Shown: positions 19,792-29,294 of the stretch, in pieces
Layout: every line of letters begins with the position of its first letter
How positions within the stretch are numbered: position 1 is the first letter of the stretch
NCBI RefSeq assembly: GCF_000517105.1
Contig: NZ_KI912148.1
Location: forward strand, 1,110,518 to 1,174,517
DNA length: 64,000 bases
Origin: Fischerella sp. PCC 9605
Lineage (GTDB): Bacteria > Cyanobacteriota > Cyanobacteriia > Cyanobacteriales > Nostocaceae
Direction: 5' to 3'
Notes under the pieces: generated by a model
Told to the model about the DNA's origin: nothing
What the model saw: the letters and a program-made list of their open reading frames with translations, nothing else
Database searches by the model: none
Program-made: the position numbers and the translations under genes

Positions 19792-19821
19792 TGTAGAGAC
19801 GCGAAATTTCGCGTCTCTACA
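19792..19821. repeat. Perfect palindrome TGTAGAGACGCGAAA-TTTCGCGTCTCTACA
   Basis: A 30-bp perfect palindrome centred between 19806 and 19807. It is the same family as 41835-41864, 47719-47747 and 56621-56648 (core GTAGAGACG...CGTCTCTAC). It lies downstream of ndhM and could act as a terminator-like hairpin, although no T-run follows. Confidence 0.85.
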
Positions 19822-19950
19822 CCGAAAATACAAGGTTTCAGCCTCTAATTCACATTAAGCGTGAATTATAAATTTTTCACTCCTAACTCCTGTACAGGCG
19901 AAGCATTAGGAGATATATCTTGGCATTAAACCGATAATATAGTTACCCAA

Positions 19951-21303
19951 ATGCTTTGTCCCTACCTTCCAAAACAACTGGCTGCTTGGCTCTTGCCGCA
20001 GCCTGTTGTCATTTTATTGTTATTTCTCCATCCCCATTGCTTTGCTGCCGAACTAGTAGGACGTGCCGTTTTGAGTGCTGATACCTTTGCCCCTGGCCCA
20101 ACTACAGGTCAATTCAAAAAAACAAATCGCACTGTTCCTTTTGTTAATGCCCAACCTGTTCAAGGCTTTTCTGCTGTGATTGCAGGACCAAAAGCAGGTA
20201 CTTACCTAGTCATTTCAGATAATGGTTTTGGCAGCAAAGCCAATTCACCTGACTACGTGCTGCGTATTTATGCAGTCGAGCCTGATTTTACAACAGGTAA
20301 AGTTTTTCCAGTTAATTTCCAAACTGGAGAAAGACTTGCAAGCTTTAGTCGGCAAAGCTTCTTAGAAATCAACGATCAAAATCGTAAAGTTAACTTCTCC
20401 ATCGTCGCGGAACAGTCTTTTTATCCAGGTAGCACTATCCCAGTTAGCCCAGCAATCAAAAAAAATCGCTTGTTGACAGGGGGAGATTTTGATATTGAAT
20501 CATTCCGACGCGCAACTGACGGTAGCTATTGGTTAGGAGATGAGTTTGGGCCGTTTTTGCTGCACATGGGAAAAAATGGCGAACTCCTGGATTCTCCTAT
20601 TCCTTTACCCAACTTTTTGGGTATCGGGAAGTTAAATTTTGTGAAGTCCCCCGACCATCCAGAATTTACCAATTTACCCAATCAACAAGCAAGAACTACA
20701 GCTGCAAATCTTGGTAGTTCCAAAGGATTTGAAGGCTTGGCACTCAACACTAGTGGTACAAAACTTTATGCGCTTTTAGAAGGATCTTTAAATGATGACT
20801 CTCTCAAGCAACGCCTGTTAATTCATGAATTTGATTTAGCTACTAAACAATATACAGGTAAAGTTTTTTCTTACAAGCTCGAAAATCAGAACCATGCAAT
20901 TGGTGAACTTACAGCTATTAATGATTATGAATACATTGTGATTGAGCGCGATCATCATCAGGGAGATCCAAATAATCCTGCCTTTAAATATCCCGCTAAA
21001 TTTAAACGCCTATATAAAATTAATATTAAACAGGTCGATGCAAATGGTTTTGTTGATAAACAATTATTAGTAGATTTGCTCAAAATTTCTGACATCAACA
21101 AAATTGGTGGTAATAGCACAAGCAAAGGTATATTTACATTTCCCTTTGTGACTATAGAAAGTGTATTACCTGTAGATGCTAAAACGCTGCTTATAATTAA
21201 CGACAATAATTATGCCGATTCTATGGGGCGTTCTCCCAAGCAGGTTGATAATACTGAATTTATTCTTATCCGCTTGGAAAAACCTCTAAATCTTAGTCAA
21301 TAG
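19951..21303 (+). CDS. Secreted esterase-like/phytase-like protein
   Basis: A 450-residue exported protein of the esterase-like activity of phytase family (phytase-like beta-propeller, PF13449 type). A signal peptide is visible in residues 1-32 (hydrophobic VVILLLFLHPHCF, then AAE cleavage region). The mature part shows family stretches: VQGFSAVIAGP, ISDNGFGSKANSPD, DGSYWLGDEFGPFLLH, SKGFEGLALN and LLIINDNNYADSMGR. The activity is probably phosphoester or ester hydrolysis in the periplasm, but the substrate is unknown. It stands as a single gene. Confidence 0.8.
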   Translation: MLCPYLPKQLAAWLLPQPVVILLLFLHPHCFAAELVGRAVLSADTFAPGPTTGQFKKTNRTVPFVNAQPVQGFSAVIAGPKAGTYLVISDNGFGSKANSPDYVLRIYAVEPDFTTGKVFPVNFQTGERLASFSRQSFLEINDQNRKVNFSIVAEQSFYPGSTIPVSPAIKKNRLLTGGDFDIESFRRATDGSYWLGDEFGPFLLHMGKNGELLDSPIPLPNFLGIGKLNFVKSPDHPEFTNLPNQQARTTAANLGSSKGFEGLALNTSGTKLYALLEGSLNDDSLKQRLLIHEFDLATKQYTGKVFSYKLENQNHAIGELTAINDYEYIVIERDHHQGDPNNPAFKYPAKFKRLYKINIKQVDANGFVDKQLLVDLLKISDINKIGGNSTSKGIFTFPFVTIESVLPVDAKTLLIINDNNYADSMGRSPKQVDNTEFILIRLEKPLNLSQ

Positions 21304-21362
21304 TCATTAGTCATTGGTCATTAGTCTTTCACAAATGACCAATGACTAATGATCAAGGACAA
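21301..21362. repeat. GTCATTA-type hairpin repeat between convergent genes
   Basis: Tandem GTCATTAGTCATTGGTCATTAGTC is followed after TTTCACAAA by the complementary TGACCAATGACTAATGATC. It separates two convergent genes and may act as a bidirectional terminator. Confidence 0.8.
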
Positions 21363-21369
21363 TTAACTA

Positions 21370-21639
21370 TTACCAAACCCGATTTCCGTCTTCGTCAACT
21401 CGCGCTTGTCGAATTACATCTGAAATTTCTTCTGCATCTTTAACATGATGTAAAGCTTTTTTTTCATCATCAGGCTCATCTACAACAAAGTATGTCGGAA
21501 CTTGGATGTGGTCGCCGGTAATGTCGGGAGCATCTACGGCAAGTTGTTGGGATTTCTCTTCAACGGTTTGCGATTCTTCAGAAACTACATCACCAGGGTT
21601 AGCAGTGCGATGAATTTTTTTTTCTTTGTTATCTTCCAT
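21370..21639 (-). CDS. Small acidic protein of unknown function
   Basis: An 89-residue, strongly charged protein with no domain I recognise. Most of it is probably disordered, and the C-terminus ends in a motif-like RQARVDEDGNRVW. No signal peptide or membrane segment is seen. It looks like a conserved cyanobacterial hypothetical protein, but I cannot name a family. It is convergent with the phytase-like gene. Confidence 0.6.
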   Translation of the reverse strand: MEDNKEKKIHRTANPGDVVSEESQTVEEKSQQLAVDAPDITGDHIQVPTYFVVDEPDDEKKALHHVKDAEEISDVIRQARVDEDGNRVW

Positions 21640-22116
21640 TACACTTTCACAGAGTAAATATGTTAAATTTGCAGTTAACCTAGCAGGCGGAGCAACAAAC
21701 TTATATCTTGGCTATAGCAAATTGCTAATAGCATTTGAAGACTAGCTATTAGCTGTCTTCATTGTTGACTTAATGTTTATTAACGCCTTGCTACCTTATA
21801 AACTAAAAGAAAGACTAGTATGTTCTCCTCTTTCTTATGGGGTAATTAGTCTAAGCAAGCAGTGTAGTTGTAATGGCGTTATGGTTTGATGGCAAGCTGT
21901 GAGTTGAGTCGCTCTAGTAATGGAGCAGCCCACAGAGTTAGTGTGGGATGGACTAATAAAATTATTGTTTGGGCGCACCTTCGCACCTAGATTCATCTAT
22001 AAGTTAAAATCATGATCCAAAAGTTGGATATATCAAGTTAAAAAAACATGAGCGGTTCAAAGTACTGCTGCCAATGCTTTTAAAGAAATTGCCAATCGCT
22101 GATCGGTGGGAAAATT
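21640..22116. other. Intergenic region upstream of the PP2C gene
   Basis: 477 bases containing the divergent promoters of the small acidic protein and the PP2C phosphatase. I see no repeats, RNA genes or clear operators. Confidence 0.4.
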
Positions 22117-24483
22117 ATGGAAAATGACGCGGCTACGCTTTATTGCCCAAATGAACTTTGTCAGGCTCCCAACCCCCTTACCCACAATTTCTGCCAGCGA
22201 TGCTCTACACCTTTACCCAAACGCTTCCTCTGGGCGGTGGCAGATGGTCTGAACCTGGGTAATCCGGGACAGATATTAGCCACTCGCTATTTAGTTATAG
22301 ATAAATCTATTATTTTAGATACTAAACCAGGTTTTTTACCTCAAACGCCAGATCCAGAAAAATTACAGGCAATCAGACCTTATTTAAGGCTTATTCCCTA
22401 TCGCTTGCATGTACCGCAGGTATATGGAGTGCTGTCTGTATCTAATGGGGGACAGGCACGAGAAATATTATTGTTAGAAAAACCTCCGATCAAGATCTTA
22501 GATGGAACAGCCTCATTGACTGTGCAGTTGTGTAGCGAATTCACTACCGCTTGGCGTGATGCGACATCAATGCGCCAACTCAATTGGCTGTGGCAAATAG
22601 CACAACTTTGGCAACCCCTGGCTAGTGAAGGTGTGGCCTCTAGCTTACTCGATCCCTATTTATTAAGAGTAGAAGGATCGTTAGTGCGGTTGTTGGAATT
22701 GCATTTTCAGGAAGATTCTCTACCAAGCTTGTCCCAGTTAGGGGAGTTTTGGCAGCAGTTGCTGAGCGGAGCAAAACCAGCAATTGCAGGATTTCTGAGC
22801 GAAACTTGCCGTTGTTTGATTGAAGGAGAGATACAAGCAGCAGAGCAATTAGTGAGAGTTTTAGATAAAGGACTGACAGAATTAGGGCGATCGCAATCTC
22901 CCACCATAACAATAGCTACTAAAAGCGACACCGGGCCCAGTCGCCAGCGCAATGAAGATGCCTGCTATCCACCCAGCGGTAGCTTGGTGAGCAAACCACC
23001 CCACCCCTCAGCTTTGGCGATTGTTTGTGATGGCATCGGCGGACACGAAGGTGGTAATGTCGCATCCAACTTGGCAATTGAAACAATTCAGCAGCAGGTA
23101 CAGGAACTGACTAAAGTTCCTTACGACCACATCGAACCCAATCTACTACTGGAAGACTTGCAACGAGCAGCAGCTGTTGCCAACGATAAAATCAGCCAGC
23201 GCAATGACAGCGAAAGCCGACAAGGACGCCAGCGCATGGGAACAACCTTGGTAATGGCTTTGCCCATAGGTCACGAAATGTACATTGCCCACGTTGGTGA
23301 TAGTCGTGCTTACTGGATTACGCGTCACGGCTGCTACCAAGTTACCCTTGATGATGATGTTGCCTCTCGGGAGGTGCGGCTAGGTTATGCCATCTACCGG
23401 GATGCTGTGCAACAAGGTGCTTCTGGCTCTTTGGTGCAGGCGCTGGGTATGAGTCCGAGTATTTCGTTGCATCCTTCCGCCGAACGCTTCATCCTTGACG
23501 AAGATTGTATTTTTCTACTCTGTTCTGATGGTTTGAGCGACTTTGACCGCGTAGAACAGTATTGGGAAACCGAAATCTTACCAATCCTGAGCAGGAAAGC
23601 GGATGTTGTAAATATTACAAATAGGTTAGTTGAAATTGCGAATACGCAAAATGGACACGACAATGTCACTATTGCCTTAGTCCACTACCAATACAAATAC
23701 TCTGAACCAGAAACAAAGCTAGAAGCAGTCTTACCCGATCTGTCTGATATTCCAACAGCAAATTACCCACTCACAACCTTACAACCCCTGTCAGGAAGTA
23801 GCTACAGCCAAAAAACCCAAGTAATGCCGGATACAGCCCCTAGCAAGCGATCGCCAGTACCGCTACAGTTGGTTATCCTTTTGGCGTTAGTAGTGGGTGG
23901 TGGTTTCTTGGGATTTTTGTGGGGGCGTCAGGGAGGAATCTTAGGAAAAAAAGTTCCCCTTCCCCCTCCTATATCAAGTAACCCGATTAGTGCTACTCCA
24001 TCTGTATCGCCAACAACGGGCGATCGCCCTCAGGTGATTCAGACCACAAGTCAACTATTTTTAAGCACAACCACGTCGCCTCCAAAACCAGCAATTGCAC
24101 CTGCTGGTAGTGTTTTGCAAATTATTAATCCGAATCAAGAACCAAAGCCAGAACAAACAAATCCTAAGTCTTGGGTGTATCTGCGGGTATGCTCTGTTGC
24201 AGGGAGTGTGGCTTCATCCATAGATCCGCCCAACCCCACATCCACTCCCGTAGTTAGCAGGACTATTGTCAAACAGAGGGAAGTATATAGGATACGCTTG
24301 TCTGAATTTCAAAAATCATTGAAGAATATTTCCACACCCCCACCAGAGGTTTCCAATCAATGTCAGCTGAGTAATGCTGCTAGCACCCCCGTAGAGGAAT
24401 CGGTAGAGTCTGTTCCTTCACCTGCGCCCTTGGATCGGTCGTCACCTCCACAAGGCACTAATTCCACTGATAGCACTGAATAG
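22117..24483 (+). CDS. Membrane-anchored PP2C Ser/Thr phosphatase with zinc ribbon (PrpJ-like)
   Basis: A 788-residue protein. Residues 10-29 form a zinc ribbon (Cys10, 15, 26, 29). A middle region (about 40-250) has no clear domain. The PP2C phosphatase domain spans about 268-525, with SDTGPSRQRNEDA, VCDGIGGHEGG (metal-binding Asp about 303), AHVGDSRAYW, LCSDGLSDF and GHDNVTIALV. One transmembrane helix lies near 586-605, followed by a Pro/Ser/Thr-rich tail that should face the periplasm. Metal-dependent phosphatases of this kind remove phosphate from Ser/Thr. The architecture and neighbourhood fit PrpJ, a plasma-membrane PP2C needed for heterocyst maturation in Anabaena. Orthology is inferred. 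A CHAT-FHA gene follows 135 bases downstream. Confidence 0.88.
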   Translation: MENDAATLYCPNELCQAPNPLTHNFCQRCSTPLPKRFLWAVADGLNLGNPGQILATRYLVIDKSIILDTKPGFLPQTPDPEKLQAIRPYLRLIPYRLHVPQVYGVLSVSNGGQAREILLLEKPPIKILDGTASLTVQLCSEFTTAWRDATSMRQLNWLWQIAQLWQPLASEGVASSLLDPYLLRVEGSLVRLLELHFQEDSLPSLSQLGEFWQQLLSGAKPAIAGFLSETCRCLIEGEIQAAEQLVRVLDKGLTELGRSQSPTITIATKSDTGPSRQRNEDACYPPSGSLVSKPPHPSALAIVCDGIGGHEGGNVASNLAIETIQQQVQELTKVPYDHIEPNLLLEDLQRAAAVANDKISQRNDSESRQGRQRMGTTLVMALPIGHEMYIAHVGDSRAYWITRHGCYQVTLDDDVASREVRLGYAIYRDAVQQGASGSLVQALGMSPSISLHPSAERFILDEDCIFLLCSDGLSDFDRVEQYWETEILPILSRKADVVNITNRLVEIANTQNGHDNVTIALVHYQYKYSEPETKLEAVLPDLSDIPTANYPLTTLQPLSGSSYSQKTQVMPDTAPSKRSPVPLQLVILLALVVGGGFLGFLWGRQGGILGKKVPLPPPISSNPISATPSVSPTTGDRPQVIQTTSQLFLSTTTSPPKPAIAPAGSVLQIINPNQEPKPEQTNPKSWVYLRVCSVAGSVASSIDPPNPTSTPVVSRTIVKQREVYRIRLSEFQKSLKNISTPPPEVSNQCQLSNAASTPVEESVESVPSPAPLDRSSPPQGTNSTDSTE

Positions 24484-24552
24484 TCAAAAACTCGATAAAC
24501 TAGTATAAACCTGAAATAATACTGGTAAAAGCCAGAACAAAAAATTCAAGAA

Positions 24553-24570
24553 AGGCAAAAACTTTTGCCT
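24553..24570. terminator. Possible hairpin between the PP2C and CHAT-FHA genes
   Basis: AGGCAAAA and TTTTGCCT form an 8-bp stem with a two-base loop, followed by TATTTATAA. The T-run is weak, so it could be a terminator, an attenuator or an RNA-processing hairpin. Confidence 0.35.
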
Positions 24571-24618
24571 ATTTATAACTGCTGTTATTTAATATTTTGA
24601 TTTGACGTTATTTATGTA

Positions 24619-26196
24619 ATGACTCCATCCTTAAACTTGGCGATTACCCGTCTCGTCAAAGCTGGTCCTGATAATTTCGCTATTTGCGTTTTTGATGCTC
24701 CCTATCCCGGTGGTCGTGTTATTCATGATTGCGTCTGGTCTGTGGGGTTGACCCAAGCTTGGAGAGAATGGCAGCAAATGTTTGCTCCTGACACTCGCAT
24801 AGATATTTCCCCAGCGACAACGTTTCAAAGTCCAAACCCACTCCCGAATGAGTTGCTTCCACCGGCTTCCGGTCAGATGACCAATTATACTAGTCGGCTG
24901 ATGCAATACCTGGGAATTAGTTTGTGGCGCTGGCTATTTGACGGCCCAATTCTAAATAGTCTTGAAGGCAGCCGTGCATTTGCTATGGCTCGGAATACAC
25001 GTCTACGCTTTCGATTAGAAATTCGCGATCCTAATTTGATCGCCCTGCCTTGGGAAATTATGCAGCGCGAACCAGGTCAGTCGGCAATATCGCTGTCCCA
25101 AAACATTCTATTTAGTCGTACGACTAGTGACGTTGAACCCCTGCCATCTTTGCGAACCGATCAAGCTTTAAATATCTTGCTAGTTTTGGGAGCAAATGAG
25201 AATCTCCAGTTGGATCAAGAAAGAACTGCGATCTTGGAACAAACCCTTGCCGATGGCTCTATTATGGGCAGCAATGCCCAAGGATATGCGCCTTGCATCG
25301 TAAATACACTTTTACAGCCAACCCCGCAGAAGTTAATTCAAGAGCTAGAAACGCGAACTTACAACATCTTCTTTTATGCCGGTCACGGATTGCGAGGGCC
25401 GGACGGAGGGTATTTACTCTTACAACCTGATATGCGTCTTAATGGCATGGAACTGGCACAAGTTTTAACCCGTGTAGGTGTAAAACTGGCAGTTTTCAAT
25501 GCCTGTTGGGGAGCGCAACCTGCTGCTGTGAACGGTCAAGCCATACCTTGCAGTAGTCTAGCAGAAGTGCTGATCCGGAATGGTGTGCCTGCGGTTTTAG
25601 GAATGCGGGATGAAATCGCCCATGAGGAAAGCCTTTCCTTTATTCATACCTTTGTTCAAGGTTTGCGAAAACGACTGCCCATCGATCACGCCGTGGCAGA
25701 AGCAAGACAACACCTGTTGACAGTATATAAATTCAATCAACCAGCTTGGACACTACCGGTTCTGTACCAACATCCACAATTTGAAGGCGAATTAATTAGG
25801 AGTTACGACGAGGGAATCACAGAACTACCAGAAACCTCCATACCTGGTATTGCTTCCCTGCTTCCTACTGCCTGCTTAAAGTCGGATGGTATCACTTATA
25901 CACTAGAAACTGGTGTCACTCGCATTGGTCGGACGGCAGACAATCATATTGTCATTCAAGAACCAACAGTTTCTAAGCGCCATGCTGAAATCTTGTGTCG
26001 CAATACTTTCAGCGGTCCCACTCCTGTGCGAACTTACTACCTAAGAGAAAACTCTACTTACGGTACAACTTGGATTTTGCGTCCTCAGGGTTGGCAGCAA
26101 ATCCATCGCCAGGAGGTACTCCTAGAACCAGGAATGCAGTTAAAGTTTGGTAGCATGAGAAGTCACTCTTGGGAGTTTATGATTGAAGATTCCTAG
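24619..26196 (+). CDS. CHAT (caspase-like) protease with C-terminal FHA domain
   Basis: A 525-residue fusion. Residues about 150-390 are a CHAT domain, the caspase-HetF-associated peptidase fold. The catalytic dyad is visible: His256 in FYAGHGLRG and Cys296 in FNACWGAQ. Residues about 425-520 are a forkhead-associated domain (RIGRTADNHIVI, then PTVSKRHAEI), which binds phosphothreonine. The N-terminal 150 residues are not assigned. The likely job is a cysteine protease recruited to, or switched by, a Thr-phosphorylated partner. It follows a PP2C phosphatase on the same strand and precedes an unknown gene, so the three may form a unit. HetF, a heterocyst regulator, shares the CHAT fold. Confidence 0.88.
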   Translation: MTPSLNLAITRLVKAGPDNFAICVFDAPYPGGRVIHDCVWSVGLTQAWREWQQMFAPDTRIDISPATTFQSPNPLPNELLPPASGQMTNYTSRLMQYLGISLWRWLFDGPILNSLEGSRAFAMARNTRLRFRLEIRDPNLIALPWEIMQREPGQSAISLSQNILFSRTTSDVEPLPSLRTDQALNILLVLGANENLQLDQERTAILEQTLADGSIMGSNAQGYAPCIVNTLLQPTPQKLIQELETRTYNIFFYAGHGLRGPDGGYLLLQPDMRLNGMELAQVLTRVGVKLAVFNACWGAQPAAVNGQAIPCSSLAEVLIRNGVPAVLGMRDEIAHEESLSFIHTFVQGLRKRLPIDHAVAEARQHLLTVYKFNQPAWTLPVLYQHPQFEGELIRSYDEGITELPETSIPGIASLLPTACLKSDGITYTLETGVTRIGRTADNHIVIQEPTVSKRHAEILCRNTFSGPTPVRTYYLRENSTYGTTWILRPQGWQQIHRQEVLLEPGMQLKFGSMRSHSWEFMIEDS

Positions 26197-26574
26197 TACA
26201 CGTCGGCAGCTATAGGAGTCCGATCTGATTTGTGAAAATAGACTTTGAGTAAACTAAGCGCACCAGGCGCAGAGAGATTTTCACAACTGATTTAGGATCG
26301 CTATATGCTAAAGGTAGGAGGGGCAGTCCAGCAAGAGGCAAAAGTAAAAAAGAACATTCTACATCTAAACTTTTCTCCCTCTCTCCCCTAATCCCCACTC
26401 CCAAAGGGAGCGAGGGGTGTCGAGTTCCCCCTCTTCTAAGAACGGTGATTTCTGTTGCAGTTATTAGCAAAAAACCTACAGATAAACTTAGCAAAATTAT
26501 ATTTTGCGTGCGGAAATTAGAAACTAGCTGCTGTAGCTGTAAATACAACAAATTGATTAATCGGGAGGCGACAC
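26197..26574. other. Intergenic region with G-rich/C-rich hairpin repeat
   Basis: A CCCTCTCTCCCCTAATCCCC / GGGAGCGAGGGG hairpin repeat lies near 26383-26430. A reverse-strand open frame of 113 codons runs through it but reads as repeat-encoded, so I do not call it. GGGAGG at 26562-26567 is a good ribosome-binding site for the next gene. Confidence 0.5.
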
Positions 26575-27249
26575 ATGGCTAAGCACATTCAAGGTTCAGA
26601 CCATTTCCAAACTTTACCTTCTCAAATGGAACTCGAATTTTTAGAAGCACTGCTGCAACCAGAGGATGGTACTTATCCTTGGAACCCAGCAGATGAACAC
26701 TCTGAAGAATATTTTCTCCAACTCGAACAGCAGTTCTTACTTGCAGATGCGCTGGAAGATGATTTGACCACGCGATCGCAAGCTTTTTACAACGAAATAG
26801 AGACGCTATGGGTTTCTAATTCCAAGCACTACAATTGTAATACAAACTATAATCTCGTAGCTAAACTTCAAGAAAGTTTACAAACAAGTTTGGCTACTCG
26901 TGTACCGCAAGATTGGTTGAAGGCGATCGCCACTAAAGCTGCTGATGTTTTTGTTGCCAAACACACCAAAGCTGCTGATGTTTTTGCCGATCAACAATTA
27001 ATGGCAAAATGGCTAGTGGAGTGCGTTCAAGCTTTACTACCCGGTTTGGGAACAGATGTTTGGTTGGTCTTAGCTCGTCCCTATGCCTACGCAATGCGGG
27101 GTAGCGAACCACAAAATGGAGAAACCATACTCAATCAAGTTGGCGAACAAGAATGGACGAATTTATCTGAAATCGAACAGGCAAGAGCTAGTTTGGCGAT
27201 CGCTTACTACGCTTTGCGGAAACTGGATAGCTTTGAAGGTGAAGCCTAA
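26575..27249 (+). CDS. Unknown protein in the PP2C/CHAT-FHA cluster
   Basis: A 224-residue soluble protein that I do not recognise. It has no signal peptide or membrane helix, is acidic, and is probably mostly helical. A strong ribosome-binding site (GGGAGG, seven bases before the ATG) supports it. Residues about 121-137 carry an in-frame 33-bp duplication that yields KAADVF twice. It lies downstream of the CHAT-FHA gene on the same strand and is convergent with the FHA-PrsW gene, so a role with one of these, for example as substrate or adaptor, is possible but unproven. Confidence 0.7.
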   Translation: MAKHIQGSDHFQTLPSQMELEFLEALLQPEDGTYPWNPADEHSEEYFLQLEQQFLLADALEDDLTTRSQAFYNEIETLWVSNSKHYNCNTNYNLVAKLQESLQTSLATRVPQDWLKAIATKAADVFVAKHTKAADVFADQQLMAKWLVECVQALLPGLGTDVWLVLARPYAYAMRGSEPQNGETILNQVGEQEWTNLSEIEQARASLAIAYYALRKLDSFEGEA

Positions 27250-27466
27250 ACTCAAATTTTTATTTTCTGGTTTGATCCAATTCCAATTCTTCTGGTGGCA
27301 AGTAGCTTTAGGTTGCGAGTGACGCTTGGATTGCAAGTCTTTTGAAGATTTTAGCTTAGGGTATAAGTCTGCCACTGTAAACAAAAGGTTAAGCGATCGC
27401 AAAACGAGCGTCATCTATCTGAAGACAGAAAAATTTGATTAATTCCTAAATCTTAATTTATTTTGC

Positions 27467-28843
27467 TTATTTAGGATCGAGAAAGCGGGTAGCGAAATTA
27501 TGCTCTCGTGTAGGTGACAATGCGCGTGCCTTCAGAATTGCAGCCATTAAGAAAGCATAAGATAATACACCTACAACCACTAATAACAAGCCGTTAAGAG
27601 TTCCTGTGGCATTCCATAAAGCGTGGAGTCCGGCAGAAGTAAGATAGCCAATCAGCAGAATCTGCCAGCTTTTTCTGGGCTTGAGAACAGCCAACCCGAT
27701 AAAATAGCCCAGGTAGCCACTGTAAGCCATGTGTCCAGCTACAGAACCTAAAATACGGGGAATTAACAGTTGCAATCCTGCTAGTTGACCAGCACCATCC
27801 CCTGACTGTATTGAGACATTTTGTGTAATTTGCGGTACATACTGCCCCAATGTTTCCAATAGAGTAAAGCCTACAGCAGAAGCAGTTCCCAGAAGAATGC
27901 CATCTAGAGGTTCCCAGACACCGATACGTTCTCGCCACGGTGAGCGCAGTCCCCTAGAAACCGTGTACGATAACAGTAATGGCAATGCTTTCAGTAATTC
28001 CTCCATCAAACCAGCACCAAAAAAGTACCGGATCAGTAGCTCTGTGAAGGTGATAGTTTCTTGATCTGAGGGTAAGCTACCAGGCAAGACGTTGCGAAAG
28101 AAGAAAATAAAAAAATCTAATAGGGGACTTAGTAGGATTAACATCGTTGTCAATCCTGAAGACATTAACACCCACCAAGGCTTACGCTTTCCACACAATT
28201 GATAAATAAAGTAGTAGGCAGCGGACGCTATATAAGTCCCCACAATCACTTGATTAGCTTGCGGATCGCCTACTGTGGCAAACATCAGGACTACAAAAAC
28301 GACCGTAAGTACACCTGGTATGAGATAAGCTTTGCGAGTTAAATCTTTACCAGTCGAAATAATCGGAAACAGTTGCGTGAAGCTAACCGAAGAATCTGGT
28401 ACTGTTGGTGTTTGGTAGCCTCCCGCTGGTGGGAGTGATGTAGCTTCGGCGATGGATGCAATTACAGTAGATTGGTGGTTGAATTCGTACTCAAACAGCA
28501 ATTCCGGACCATCATAACCGAGAGTAATGCGATCGCCCGGCATCAATTGCTGACAACCCTGCAAGCGTTGTCCATTTAAATAAGTACCATTAGCACTATT
28601 CAAATCGCAAATTACCCAGCTAGATTCGCTATCTGGAGAAGTAGGAAGAGGACGAACCACCGCATGACGACGAGATACCATGCGATACATCATGGCATCC
28701 AAGACTATTTGACAGCTAGGGTCGCGTCCAATTACTGCTTCTTTACTGGGGAACAGTGAGTAACGAAATTCCGACCCGTAAGCTGCTTCTTTACCAGACA
28801 CTAGCCGCAGAAATGCATTTCGTCTTGCGTATTTGCCTGTCAT
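27467..28843 (-). CDS. FHA domain fused to a PrsW-family intramembrane protease
   Basis: A 458-residue fusion. Residues about 20-120 form an FHA phosphothreonine-binding domain (AVIGRDPSCQIVL, SRRHAVV, NSANGTYLNGQRL). Residues about 175-450 form a multi-helix PrsW/CAAX-like membrane protease with its conserved polar residues: Glu281-Glu282 (GLMEELLK), Glu in TLLETLGQ, His371 (VAGHMAYSG) and His407 (AGLHALWNATG). PrsW in Bacillus cleaves an anti-sigma factor at the membrane. Here the FHA domain suggests that a phosphorylated protein is bound in the cytoplasm and cleaved or released. It is convergent with the unknown gene of the PP2C/CHAT cluster. Confidence 0.88.
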   Translation of the reverse strand: MTGKYARRNAFLRLVSGKEAAYGSEFRYSLFPSKEAVIGRDPSCQIVLDAMMYRMVSRRHAVVRPLPTSPDSESSWVICDLNSANGTYLNGQRLQGCQQLMPGDRITLGYDGPELLFEYEFNHQSTVIASIAEATSLPPAGGYQTPTVPDSSVSFTQLFPIISTGKDLTRKAYLIPGVLTVVFVVLMFATVGDPQANQVIVGTYIASAAYYFIYQLCGKRKPWWVLMSSGLTTMLILLSPLLDFFIFFFRNVLPGSLPSDQETITFTELLIRYFFGAGLMEELLKALPLLLSYTVSRGLRSPWRERIGVWEPLDGILLGTASAVGFTLLETLGQYVPQITQNVSIQSGDGAGQLAGLQLLIPRILGSVAGHMAYSGYLGYFIGLAVLKPRKSWQILLIGYLTSAGLHALWNATGTLNGLLLVVVGVLSYAFLMAAILKARALSPTREHNFATRFLDPK

Positions 28844-29294
28844 CGAGTTGCAGGGTGTTGCTAAACTGTTTCAAGAAAATAATTGGCAGTAGGACTTAGC
28901 CTTAGCCACATCAATAGCAGAATTGCTAAATCCACTATAGCTTCACTCTCCGCTTAGGAATTAGAAATTAAAAAAATCAAAATAAATCGCTCTTTAATGC
29001 TTTCCTTGCTTCTCAATCTGTACAGTTGTGTAATATTAATCAGGTTAATCACTATTTTCTATTTGTATGTCTCAGTAAGTACAAATCAACAAACATAGTA
29101 AAAAAAGATAAGGAACATATTATATCCTTATTCTCTACTCACCCTAAGGGTAGGTATGACTTTCAATTACAGCATTTCTAGGGATAGAATACAACCCTCC
29201 CCAAGGGATAGGGGAAGGTATCCGACAGAACTAATTGAGTTTTGGATTCTACGCAGTTGAAAATTGTTGTAAGTTTGAGGTTGGTGTATATCGC
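28844..29294. other. Intergenic region upstream of the FHA-PrsW gene
   Basis: 451 bases, AT-rich. It holds the promoter of the FHA-PrsW gene and the end of the DJ-1/PfpI gene. A short CCTCCCCAAGGGATAGGGGAAGG hairpin-like repeat is near 29190-29220. Nothing else is recognised. Confidence 0.4.

Noticed and set aside
26210-26551. 113-codon reverse-strand open frame
   Set aside because: It runs through a G-rich/C-rich hairpin repeat, has no domain or ribosome-binding site, and the following gene has a strong ribosome-binding site on the other strand.
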